From Pararheinheimera marina (GTDB lineage: Bacteria > Pseudomonadota > Gammaproteobacteria > Enterobacterales > Alteromonadaceae): 64,000 nucleotides of DNA. Of this stretch, positions 51,646-59,536 are shown one piece after another. Every line of letters starts with the position of its first letter. Position 1 is the first letter of the stretch. The stretch covers positions 124,001-188,000 of the forward strand of contig NZ_JBHSGB010000005.1 in NCBI RefSeq assembly GCF_042654345.1, in the 5' to 3' direction. The translations under genes were made by a program, and so were the position numbers. The notes beneath the pieces were generated by a model that saw nothing but the letters and a program-made list of their open reading frames with translations, was not told the DNA's origin and did no database searches.

Positions 51646-51812
51646 TGGTTTCATATGCACACGTAATCGGGGAAACTGTAGTCGGAATCTATCAGTTAAC
51701 GAAAGCCGTCCAAAATGAAAACTACATTTTGTTACCTGCAAACGTAGATATTGATGTTGGTTGGCAATATCTAGATGGCGAATTTTCACCTCCAGCAACA
51801 GAGCAGATGTGA
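51645..51812 (+). CDS. Small protein following the fibre genes (55 aa)
   Basis: ATG 51645 overlaps the preceding TGA. VSYAHVIGETVVGIYQLTK followed by beta-like YILLPANVDIDVGWQYLDGEF. In many phages such a short protein is a fibre chaperone or tip segment; unproven here. Confidence 0.55.
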   Translation: MVSYAHVIGETVVGIYQLTKAVQNENYILLPANVDIDVGWQYLDGEFSPPATEQM

Positions 51813-52693
51813 TGCCTTGGGTAAATGCATCAGCCACATGGCCAGCTTCAGCGCTGGCCATTGCCGACAGTGCCGACGGCGTACTAAGCAACGTCGAATC
51901 TGCCATGGGCGAGGCGGTCGGGCGGGTGGAATCAGCCGGCGGCAAAGCCAGCTACACAAAGCACGATTTAAGCGCCGATGCAGCAGGGCTGCTGAGCCTG
52001 CGCAACGACCTGAAAGATTTACTGGTAACAGCAAAAATACTAACCGTTACGCCTGCCACCTATGGCCTGAGCAACCAGCCGGGTTATCTGTCTACTCAGG
52101 AAGCAGTCAACGCCTTAGCAGCCAAGCTGAACGACAACGCCGACCCACACAAACCAGCCAATCAGGCCCATGCCTTGGTGCTGTTGTTTAGTGACCAGTC
52201 ACAGGGCCAGTTGCTGAACCAAATGACGCCCATAGCAAACCTACTGGCGTTGCCGTCGTTGCTGGCCTGTCAGCGCAGCCTGCAAAAGCTGGTGGCACTG
52301 GACACCGACAAAATGCAGCAGCCAAAAGCTGCATTAACACCACGTTGGAAAGCCAAAGGCCAGTTAAACTGCCAGCCACTGCGTACCGCATCAAACCTGA
52401 TGGGCGCCCAAATAGCGCAGTTAGAATCTCTGGCGGCCGATGCACAAACCCCAGCGCAAAAGCTGAGCGCACTGGCCGACAAACGCAGCGCCATGCTGAC
52501 ACAACTGCAGTCAGATTTAACTGCACTGCAGAGCGTAACCGGCAGCGTATGGAAAATGACATTTGAAGGCTCAGCAGCACAATTGGCGGTGGAATTACAA
52601 ACCACCGAACCACCAGTAAAAGCGCCGTTCAGTGCGGCGGTGGTGGTGAGCAGCAGCCAGCCACTGACATTTTTGCAAGAACTATTACCGTAA
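51812..52693 (+). CDS. Phage tail-region protein, unknown function (293 aa)
   Basis: ATG 51812 overlaps the previous stop. Helical, Ala/Leu/Gln-rich (ESAMGEAVGRVESAGGKASY, AQIAQLESLAADAQTPAQKLSALADKRSAML). A short conserved-looking N-terminus PWVNASATWP. Between fibre and baseplate-hub genes; probably structural. Family not recognised. Confidence 0.7.
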   Translation: MPWVNASATWPASALAIADSADGVLSNVESAMGEAVGRVESAGGKASYTKHDLSADAAGLLSLRNDLKDLLVTAKILTVTPATYGLSNQPGYLSTQEAVNALAAKLNDNADPHKPANQAHALVLLFSDQSQGQLLNQMTPIANLLALPSLLACQRSLQKLVALDTDKMQQPKAALTPRWKAKGQLNCQPLRTASNLMGAQIAQLESLAADAQTPAQKLSALADKRSAMLTQLQSDLTALQSVTGSVWKMTFEGSAAQLAVELQTTEPPVKAPFSAAVVVSSSQPLTFLQELLP

Positions 52694-52729
52694 GGCTAAA
52701 GCAGTTACAACCTTGAGGACGCACTTACA

Positions 52730-53305
52730 ATGGCCCAAATAGCGTTAGACGGCGAACTGATCAACCTAAAAAGCTGCCGCGTGGAACTGTCGATGCAGCT
52801 GGCGGATCAGGACCAGTCCGGCCAAACGTCTGGCACTGGCAGCACAGAGCAGGGCGACAAAGCCAAAGAGCTGAAAATTACCGGCCTTATTCCATTTACC
52901 GACCAAACCCAGCTCGCCCGTTTATTTGAGCTGGCAAGCGCCAGGGATGATGCAGGCAACCGGGTTATTCGCCGCATTGGCGCTGGTATTGCCCGTACTG
53001 CCAAAATTCGGCAGGTCAAGTTTTGCGGCAGTGTCACAGCGCCGGAACACGGCACCTTGCTGGCGTGGAATGTCAGTTTTAACCTGCGGGAACATTTAAG
53101 CGTGCCAGAGGTGACCGAGCAGCGCCAGGCACAAGCGACCGCAAGCACAGCACAAACCAGCGACCAAACTGCCAGCGCCATACCAACCACAGCAGCCACC
53201 GACGCGCCGCCAGCGGTTGAGCTTTCCTCAATGGAAAAATTCTTAAAAAGCATAGACGACGCCATTGGTGCGCCGTCCACAGGTGAAACCAATGAAACTG
53301 CTTAA
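52730..53305 (+). CDS. Baseplate-complex protein of K139-type phages
   Basis: 191 aa. MAQIALDGELINLKSCRVELSMQLADQDQSGQTSGTGSTEQGDKAKELKITGLIPF, then LLAWNVSFNLREHLSVPE, a conserved set in K139-like phages as far as I recall. Ala/Thr-rich C-terminal tail. The 3' end overlaps the next gene by 14 bases. Likely hub or spike-associated. Confidence 0.75.
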   Translation: MAQIALDGELINLKSCRVELSMQLADQDQSGQTSGTGSTEQGDKAKELKITGLIPFTDQTQLARLFELASARDDAGNRVIRRIGAGIARTAKIRQVKFCGSVTAPEHGTLLAWNVSFNLREHLSVPEVTEQRQAQATASTAQTSDQTASAIPTTAATDAPPAVELSSMEKFLKSIDDAIGAPSTGETNETA

Positions 53306-54914
53306 ACGCCTGACCATTGGCAGTGAAGTACGCGAACTGGTAGACCACCAGGTTATTCTGGAGCTTTCAAGCGGCGGCAGGGGCATTGTCACCGTCAAAG
53401 GCGACGCCACCAAAGGCCAGTTAATCAGCCTTGATTTAGGTTACAACAACCAGCCTGTGCGCTGGTTTACCGGCTATATCACCAAAGTAACACCAGCAGG
53501 CAACGGCACCAACCGCCTGGTGGTACGCGAACTGGCAGGCATATTGGCTGAAAACTGGCCGCTGTCTATTCAGCACCCCACGTTAAAACAGGTAATCACC
53601 CAACTGGCCACCGACACCGGCCTTGGTTTTGTGCTGCCAGAACAGGCCGACTACACCAATAAACCCATAGCCAACTTTACCAGCCAGGGCACCGGCTACC
53701 AGCTGCTGGCCAACCTGTTCAAAGCGTTCAATGTGCCGGATGGCGTGTGGTATCAGCAGCAAGACGGCCAGATATTTGTAGGCAGCTACCAGCACAGCCG
53801 CTGGGCCAGCAAACCGGTAGAAATACCCAAAGAATTAAGCCAACAGCAAACCAACAACAGTTGGAAGCTGCTGGCCATGCCCGCCATGCGCCCGGGTGCG
53901 CTGGTCAACGGCAACAAGGTCAACCAGATTGAGCTGCAAGGCGACAGCATGACGTTAACCTGGCTAACCAGCCAGCAAGACAACAGCCAGTTGCAGCGCC
54001 AGATAAAAACCGCCTTTCCGGAAATTGCCGGCGGCTACCATGTACCACGCTTCGCCGTGGTAACGGCCATCAGCGACAAAGCCAGCGCAGGCGATAGCAA
54101 CAACCCATTTCGCCCACGCTACGCGGTAGACATTCAGCTGCAAAACGAATTCGGCCAGCCAGACGCCACAGTGCCAATTTACAAAGCCATTCCACTGCCG
54201 GTGATGTTTGCCGGAACAGAGCAGGGGCTTTTACAGTTTCCGCTCGAAGGCACAATAGTTGAAGTCGGCTTTGCCTACGGTCGACCAGATAAACCATTTA
54301 TTCGTACCATCCTTGGTGCTGGCTGGTCGTTACCAACCATAGAGCCAGGCGAACAGCTGCAACAGCAACGCGCCGAAGTATTCAGCCGCACCGACACCGC
54401 AGGCAACCAACACCAGGCCACAGACCAAACCCAAACCAGCACCGCCTGGCAAAAAACAATTCAGGCCGACAGCTACCTGGCCGAACTGGGCCACAGCGAA
54501 ACCCACGTACAGCAGCATTCACTGGAAACCATTGGCGGCAAAAAGCTAATTGAAGCGCTGGGCGCTATCGACCTGCTGGCCGGTGACGACATAACCCTGG
54601 GCAGCCTGGGCAATATGCACATAGCCACCGCAGGCGAACTGATAGAAACCGTGGGCAAACTGCGCCACTCAGTGGCTGAAGAACTGCAAAAAATTCAGGC
54701 ACCCAAACACTGGGCCGGTGACGATGCCACCAACATTTACGACCTGCTAAAACAGCTGATGGACTGCGTTTCACAACTGGCTGACCACTGCGCAAACCAC
54801 AAACACCTGGTAGGCACCACCATGTCACAAGCGCCAGACATAGCCAGCAGCATGACCAGCCGAAAATCACAGGCCAACGGCCTCAAAGACACCCTGACCC
54901 CGCTACTCGGATAA
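53292..54914 (+). CDS. Baseplate hub/spike protein (gpD- and gpV-like regions)
   Basis: 540 aa from ATG 53292. Residues 1-200 form a late-control-D/hub-like fold (VRELVDHQVILELSSGGRGIVTVKG, PTLKQVITQLATDTGLGF). The middle part (about 270-370) has an OB-fold as in spike gpV (RYAVDIQLQNEFGQPDATVPIYKAIPLPVMF, EGTIVEVGFAYGRPDKPFIRTILG). The C-terminal beta-rich part carries ASIDLLAGDDITLGSLGN-type strands (AIDLLAGDDITLGSLGNMHI), like VgrG/gp27-gp5 fusions. Combines functions that P2 places on separate genes. Confidence 0.8.
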   Translation: MKLLKRLTIGSEVRELVDHQVILELSSGGRGIVTVKGDATKGQLISLDLGYNNQPVRWFTGYITKVTPAGNGTNRLVVRELAGILAENWPLSIQHPTLKQVITQLATDTGLGFVLPEQADYTNKPIANFTSQGTGYQLLANLFKAFNVPDGVWYQQQDGQIFVGSYQHSRWASKPVEIPKELSQQQTNNSWKLLAMPAMRPGALVNGNKVNQIELQGDSMTLTWLTSQQDNSQLQRQIKTAFPEIAGGYHVPRFAVVTAISDKASAGDSNNPFRPRYAVDIQLQNEFGQPDATVPIYKAIPLPVMFAGTEQGLLQFPLEGTIVEVGFAYGRPDKPFIRTILGAGWSLPTIEPGEQLQQQRAEVFSRTDTAGNQHQATDQTQTSTAWQKTIQADSYLAELGHSETHVQQHSLETIGGKKLIEALGAIDLLAGDDITLGSLGNMHIATAGELIETVGKLRHSVAEELQKIQAPKHWAGDDATNIYDLLKQLMDCVSQLADHCANHKHLVGTTMSQAPDIASSMTSRKSQANGLKDTLTPLLG

Positions 54915-54929
54915 ATCCAACGATTAAAT

Positions 54930-54952
54930 AATTCAACCAAAAAGGTTGAATT
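54930..54952. terminator. Hairpin at the end of the tail operon
   Basis: AATTCAACC/GGTTGAATT with loop AAAAA, 16 bases after the hub gene. No T-run, so termination is uncertain. Confidence 0.45.
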
Positions 54953-55001
54953 CATAAATTAATCTGGTATTGTTATGGTGCGCTTATGGACTAAGCGCGC
55001 C
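54946..55001 (+). promoter_or_regulatory. Promoter with inverted-repeat operator before the XRE gene
   Basis: TTGAAT (54946-54951), 16-base spacer, TATTGT (54968-54973) make a moderate promoter. Right after it, GGTGCGCTTA (54977-54986) and TAAGCGCGCC (54992-55001) form an inverted repeat with one mismatch and a five-base centre. This fits an autoregulatory site for the XRE protein encoded next. Confidence 0.55.
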
Positions 55002-55053
55002 AAAAACATAATTTATATTCACGACAGCATTTCATGAAATTGGAGAAAGAAAC

Positions 55054-55461
55054 ATGGCACTTACAGAGTTTGGTAAAGAGGTAAGAAAAGCCAGGATTGA
55101 TGCAAATGAAACCTTAGTAACTATGGCAAAAGCGTTAGATACCACTCCGGCTTTTTTGAGCGCAATGGAGACTGGCAGCAAAAAAATTGCCGACAAATGG
55201 GTAACTGCAATCACAGATTTCTTTGAAAAAAGAGGTATCGCATTAACAACATTGAAAGAACTGGCAGCATCAGCCAATGAAGTTGTTTCTGTAGAGGGGT
55301 TAACTCACCAACAGAAAATGCTCGTTGCTGGCTTAGCAAAGTCACCGTTTAATCCAGCGCAGCTAAAGCAGTTTGCTGAATTACTGGAACAATTAAATAA
55401 CCAACAAGAAGGAATTGAAGATGTATCAACTAAGAGGCCAAAGAGTAGAAGCCCTGTCTGA
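55054..55461 (+). CDS. XRE-family transcriptional regulator
   Basis: 135 aa. HTH over residues about 5-60 (FGKEVRKARIDANETLVTMAKALDTTPAFLSAMETGSKKIADKW), then a helical C-terminal part. GGAGAAAG precedes ATG 55054. Overlaps the metallopeptidase gene by 41 bases, the typical XRE-ImmA operon in which the peptidase cleaves the repressor. Confidence 0.88.
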   Translation: MALTEFGKEVRKARIDANETLVTMAKALDTTPAFLSAMETGSKKIADKWVTAITDFFEKRGIALTTLKELAASANEVVSVEGLTHQQKMLVAGLAKSPFNPAQLKQFAELLEQLNNQQEGIEDVSTKRPKSRSPV

Positions 55462-55894
55462 GGAACATATCCGACGAACAGCAATGTCGTTCTGCAACTT
55501 CTTCGGTATGAAACCAACGAAGGGCCGGAACAAAAGGTACGACAAGAGCCTGGAAAAATTAAGTAGTTACGGTATCACAATAAACCCTGTTGATGATGCC
55601 GAATGGTCTGCAGCACTTCACGGTCTGATCTCAGGCCATTACGATCCACAATCTGCAACAATTAGTGTCCCAGAACATATCTATCTGGAAGCTTGTGCAG
55701 GTGACAGAATTGCACTGTCGGTTGTCTTGCATGAGATTGGACATATGGTGTTGGGCCACCAGCCGCTAATGCACTTTTCATCGGTGCCAGCGACAGAAAA
55801 CGAAGACGCTGAGTGGCAGGCAGATGCCTTTGCTGAACACGCACTTAAATTTTTGGGGTACGACTCAATGCAGTTATCATTCGAATTTTATTAA
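55421..55894 (+). CDS. ImmA/IrrE-type zinc metallopeptidase
   Basis: 157 aa. ATG 55421 sits 7 bases after AAGGA. The zinc motif HEIGHMVLGH begins near residue 104 and has the downstream acidic segment EDAEWQADAFAEHAL. N-terminal RTAMSFCNFFG and a YDPQSATISVPEHI middle fit the family. Probably cleaves the XRE regulator encoded upstream under stress. Confidence 0.9.
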   Translation: MYQLRGQRVEALSEEHIRRTAMSFCNFFGMKPTKGRNKRYDKSLEKLSSYGITINPVDDAEWSAALHGLISGHYDPQSATISVPEHIYLEACAGDRIALSVVLHEIGHMVLGHQPLMHFSSVPATENEDAEWQADAFAEHALKFLGYDSMQLSFEFY

Positions 55895-55895
55895 A

Positions 55896-55918
55896 AAAGC
55901 CCTATTGGCTAGGGCTTT
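55896..55918 (+). terminator. Terminator after the XRE-ImmA pair
   Basis: AAAGCCCT/AGGGCTTT hairpin with a seven-base loop, overlapping the end of the peptidase gene's stop region. Confidence 0.75.
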
Positions 55919-56070
55919 CGGGGGCGGTAAATGTTGACGCATTCACCGTGTGTTATGGAGGAAACCCAACCACGACACTTGTTAATTGGCGTTCGCAAGT
56001 TTAGTGGTTCTCCCAACAATTCGCAAATATTTGTGGGTTCAGTGTTTGCGTACATCGTAGGAGAAGCCTC

Positions 56071-56214
56071 ATGAAGACATGTATTTGTCCAAAGTGCGGT
56101 GAAGCTTGCGAGGTGATCTTCCGACGTTACATCGTGAAGAACGGTAAGACTATCTACCCAAAAAGTGGCAACGTCTTTCCAATCCCTCTGTGCAGCTGTA
56201 GTAAAACAGAGTAG
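56071..56214 (+). CDS. Small Cys-rich protein (47 aa)
   Basis: MKTCICPKCGEACEVIFRRY and 27 more residues, with Cys pairs at CPKC and CSC, so a zinc ribbon is possible. ATG 56071 follows AGGAG at 56059-56063, and the gene is bounded by its own downstream terminator. It stands alone between the peptidase and BRCT genes. Function unknown. Confidence 0.6.
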   Translation: MKTCICPKCGEACEVIFRRYIVKNGKTIYPKSGNVFPIPLCSCSKTE

Positions 56215-56228
56215 TTTCTAAGCAATCC

Positions 56229-56256
56229 AAAAAAGCTGCCTCTCGGCGGCTTTTTT
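56229..56256 (+). terminator. Terminator of the small Cys-rich gene
   Basis: AAAGCTGCC/GGCGGCTTT with one G-U pair and loop TCTC, followed by six Ts. The 198 bases that follow, up to 56454, hold no gene that I can see. Confidence 0.85.
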
Positions 56257-56425
56257 ACATCTGCAGTAAAGCCAGTCTGACTACACCACCAGGTCACAAA
56301 GCCGCCGCTAACTACGCTGGACATAACGTTGTCCACCACAGTCAATTCCAACTACACATTCCGGCACTAGTAGCCAGCAATGGCTACGCTATCGACCAAT
56401 CCATGAAAATGGGTTAGCGTGTGTA

Positions 56426-56440
56426 TTCCTTGGGGGAACA
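56426..56440. promoter_or_regulatory. Candidate phage operator, copy 3
   Basis: TTCCTTGGGGGAACA is the reverse complement of TGTTCCCCCAAGGAA, matching the two left-end 18-mers in its GTTCCCCCAAG core. It sits 15 bases before the BRCT gene, the same place relative to the start as copy 1 relative to its gene. Confidence 0.55.
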
Positions 56441-56454
56441 AAAGGTAATTAAGG

Positions 56455-57321
56455 ATGACTAAACGCAGAGACCTAGCTCAGGCAGAGTATGAAAAAGCAT
56501 TGAATTCATTGTTAGGCATCATAGAAGGGATCACCATTGATAGCCTGATAAACAATGACGAAATCCAGTTTTTAGAGAACTGGATGAACGACCACCGCAT
56601 AAACGAAAACCAGCCGCCATACAACGAATTGCTGCCGACTATCGCTGAGGTTCTATCTGATGGAGTTCTGACCCATGAGGAACTACAGTTGATTAAGCGG
56701 CTATGCAACGAATTGGCTACACATGAGTACTACAACCAAATAACCGCGGATATACAAAGGCTGCATACATTGCTGGCAGGAATTGCGGCAGACGCTGTTA
56801 TATCACCAGCGGAGCTAACAGGCCTGTCCGAGTGGTTAGACGAACACGACCACCTAAAGAATGAATACCCATATAGTGAAGTGAAAAATAAGATAACCAA
56901 AGTTCTAGCAGACAAAAAGATAGACAGTGCAGAACATGAATCCATGATGAAACTGTTTAGTGAGTTTGTCTCTATGTATGACGACAAAACAATAACGAAT
57001 CCAACCATTAACGATAACAACCTATGTGATACCAACCCGGTCATTAACTTTGGTGGACTGTTCTGTTTCACAGGAAAGTCGTCACGATATAGCAGACCAG
57101 AATTCAAGAAAGTAATCATCGAATTGGGTGGTCAATTCACAGACGATGTAACGACCAGAATCGACTATCTGGTGATAGGTGACAAAGGCCAGCCGCAATG
57201 GAAGTTCGGCAGCTATGGCGACAAAATAGATAAGGCCATTAAGCTACGTAAGAACGGCCATTCGCTCCTGATCATCCATGAAAAAGAAATACACAAAGCC
57301 ATAGACGCTTTGAAACAGTAG
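56455..57321 (+). CDS. BRCT-domain protein with repeated helical N-terminus
   Basis: 288 aa. Residues about 1-185 hold two similar helical repeats (DSLINNDEIQFLENWMNDHRINENQPPYNELLPTIAEVLSDGVLTHEELQ and DAVISPAELTGLSEWLDEHDHLKNEYPYSEV), a TerB-like fold at best. Residues about 205-288 are a BRCT domain of the ligase type (LFCFTGKSSRYSRPEFKKVIIELGGQFTDDVTTRIDYLVIGD). Such proteins are found in phage genomes; the role in DNA repair or host interference is unknown. Preceded by operator copy 3. Confidence 0.75.
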   Translation: MTKRRDLAQAEYEKALNSLLGIIEGITIDSLINNDEIQFLENWMNDHRINENQPPYNELLPTIAEVLSDGVLTHEELQLIKRLCNELATHEYYNQITADIQRLHTLLAGIAADAVISPAELTGLSEWLDEHDHLKNEYPYSEVKNKITKVLADKKIDSAEHESMMKLFSEFVSMYDDKTITNPTINDNNLCDTNPVINFGGLFCFTGKSSRYSRPEFKKVIIELGGQFTDDVTTRIDYLVIGDKGQPQWKFGSYGDKIDKAIKLRKNGHSLLIIHEKEIHKAIDALKQ

Positions 57322-57335
57322 TTACCACCACCAAT

Positions 57336-57367
57336 AAAAACGGCCGCCGCAAAAAGCGGCCGTTTTT
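57336..57367. terminator. Strong bidirectional terminator after the BRCT gene
   Basis: AAAAACGGCCGC/GCGGCCGTTTTT with an eight-base loop and T-run. Confidence 0.9.
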
Positions 57368-58004
57368 ATTTCACCAGGACCAACTACGGCAGCCATCATC
57401 ACGGTGGCTGTACTACCCAAACCGAAACCACCAGCTGTAACGCACCACAACGCCACCAATCCGCCAGCATGAAAACCGAAAGAGCAGGGCGCTGATCACC
57501 TGCCAGCGGCCCAACCACGCGCACAGGGGCGACATTCACCCCGCACCACGGAAACCGCCAGCCACTGAAACCACGCCACGGAAAGCGCGCTCTTCCACGC
57601 CCTCCTGCGCGCTCTTTTTGGTGCATTTTTTTCAGTTTTTTGGTGCTGCAAATCATAGGTCCAGACCGCGCCATTTCTAAAGGCTTGCGAGGATCGAGGA
57701 TCTGAAAAAATTGCTCTTTTTTTCAGTTTTTTGAAATTTTGCCGCCTGAAATTTGACGGACTGAATTTTGTAAGTGGCTGAATATAAATAAGAAGTGCTG
57801 GTTTCCGTGGGGTTTTACGTGAAAGGGTGGTTTTTGGAGAAATCAATAACGCATTGAAAATAAACAAAAAACGCGAAAATAAAACTGAAATAAAAAACGC
57901 AGTAAAAGGATCTGAATAAAAGCGGCGCACAAAACGCACAATTGAAAAAGGCACCAAATTGACGTACATTAAGCAAATATGAGTAAGCAACGGAGGCAAA
58001 CAAA
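57368..58004. other. 637-base non-coding stretch of the prophage right end
   Basis: No frame here looks coding. It contains two exact copies of TTTTTTTCAGTTTTTTG (57626-57642 and 57717-57733), and its right half is A-rich (57830-57930). It also shows short words GGATCTGAA repeated near 57697 and 57908. The function is unknown. It precedes tacA, whose promoter must lie at its right end. Confidence 0.6.
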
Positions 58005-58292
58005 ATGAGTGCCATGTTAGACATGAAACAAGACCGGATTAATTTACGGTTAAAGCCAAGCGCAAAACGCGATTTAGAACGTGCTGCCAGCTTCGAAGGT
58101 AAAACTGTCAGCAGTTTTATTCTCAGCAGCGCTTTGGCACATGCAGAAAAAACGATCCACGAACACGAAACCATGCGCCTGAACAAACAAGACTCAGAGG
58201 CATTCTTCAACGCGCTGGCAAAACCAGTGCAGTTTAACAATGCACTGACTGCGGCATTTGCAGAACATGAAAAACGTGTGACCACTAAATGA
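58005..58292 (+). CDS. tacA: TacA-like antitoxin (DUF1778, ribbon-helix-helix)
   Basis: 95 aa. RINLRLKPSAKRDLERAASFEGKTVSSFILSSALAHAEKTI is the RHH motif with the DUF1778 extension. The C-terminal part NALTAAFAEHEKR binds the toxin. GGAGGC lies upstream of ATG 58005. Overlaps tacT by four bases. Confidence 0.93.
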   Translation: MSAMLDMKQDRINLRLKPSAKRDLERAASFEGKTVSSFILSSALAHAEKTIHEHETMRLNKQDSEAFFNALAKPVQFNNALTAAFAEHEKRVTTK

Positions 58293-58789
58293 CTGAACAG
58301 CAAAACCTAATCATAAGGCCATTGGACGGCCAGCACGACAAAGCAGCATTTAGCTGTGGCACACAATCACTGGACCACTACATACAAAAGCAAGCCAGTC
58401 AGGATGAAAGACGGCGCATCAGCCGGGTGTTTATCGCCAGTACCGAGCTGAAGCCAGACAAAATAGTGGGGTACTACACACTATCCACGCTATCCATAGA
58501 GTTAAACCATTTACCGCCTGAACAAGCTAAAAAACTACCGCGCCACCCAGTGCCGGCCGCATTGCTTGGGCGTTTGGCCGTCAGCAAAGAAGCGCAGGGA
58601 ACGGGTGTAGGTAAAATGCTGTTGGTCGATGCCATAAAGCGCACATTAGCTATCAGTAGCGAAATAGCCATTTACAGCCTGGTAGTGGATGCCATAGACG
58701 AAAACGCCCAAAAATTCTACGAAAAGTACGGTTTCACCCGCTTAAACACACAAAGCAACCGCTTGTGTCTAACGCTTCAAAACATCTAA
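58289..58789 (+). CDS. tacT: TacT-like GNAT toxin
   Basis: 166 aa. LLGRLAVSKEAQGTGVGKMLLVDAIKRTL carries the acetyl-CoA motif QGTGVG; the conserved FYEKYGFTRL end is present. TacT-type toxins acetylate the amino group of aminoacyl-tRNA (family knowledge). Four-base overlap with tacA. Encoded next to the right attachment site. Confidence 0.93.
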   Translation: MTEQQNLIIRPLDGQHDKAAFSCGTQSLDHYIQKQASQDERRRISRVFIASTELKPDKIVGYYTLSTLSIELNHLPPEQAKKLPRHPVPAALLGRLAVSKEAQGTGVGKMLLVDAIKRTLAISSEIAIYSLVVDAIDENAQKFYEKYGFTRLNTQSNRLCLTLQNI

Positions 58790-58815
58790 ATCAAAGGGCA
58801 CTCTACGTGCCCAAA

Positions 58816-59352
58816 TCAACTGCCAGTCAACTCCATCAGCAACTGGTTCAGGCTGGCCGCCGTACTTAAAAGCTGCTGCATTTTTTCCGTAGACTGCATT
58901 TCGCGGATCTGCGCCTTCGCCGCCTGCAAAGAACGGTTCGCCGCCGCGCCAGACCACTTATAGCGCCACAGCATGGCAATATCACCACTGGTACAACTGC
59001 CAAACGGCGTGTGCAAAACACCGTCTGCATCTATGCGGTACTGCGACCATGCACCGTTAGCAAAAGGCAAATAACCAGCGTGATGCACCTGCAGCAGTCG
59101 GTGAGCGGTGACGAGCGGCGTCTCGTCATACCAGGCTTTGCAGGTATCCGCCGGAACGCCAAAAAACTCAGCAGCTCGTTCATGCTTTTGGTCATCCATG
59201 CCAAAGGCATCACGGTACATCACACAAAAATCACCCAGCTTTTCTTTAATTTTCCGCTTCGGTTTGGCTGGCTTAGCCTCAGTATTGGCAGCAGAGTCGG
59301 CAGTAGTAGTTAAATTTTCCTCAGAATTTATAGATTTAATTTGAATGACCAT
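58816..59352 (-). CDS. Phage regulator-like protein (DUF3653-like)
   Basis: 178 aa on the minus strand. A basic N-terminal region (KPKRKIKEKLGDFC) precedes an HTH-like segment (HERAAEFFGVPADTCKAWYDETPLVTAHRLLQVHHAGYLP) and a W-x-x-Y-R-I-D segment, which resembles DUF3653 proteins as I recall. The helical tail binds itself or partners. Last gene before attR. Together with the left HTH gene it frames the phage. Confidence 0.7.
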   Translation of the reverse strand: MVIQIKSINSEENLTTTADSAANTEAKPAKPKRKIKEKLGDFCVMYRDAFGMDDQKHERAAEFFGVPADTCKAWYDETPLVTAHRLLQVHHAGYLPFANGAWSQYRIDADGVLHTPFGSCTSGDIAMLWRYKWSGAAANRSLQAAKAQIREMQSTEKMQQLLSTAASLNQLLMELTGS

Positions 59353-59536
59353 AGCGTTACTTATTCCATGTAGTTATCAAAAACGAGAATTTCCCGCTAA
59401 AAGGTAACTGCATAAAACACGCCTTATCCTATGCGTTTTAACTAAAGTCGTAGAATCCCTGATTAACCTGAATTGATCATAATATTTGCGAAAATGGGGC
59501 TGTTCGCAAAATAGGCAATTAAAACAGTAACTTGAG

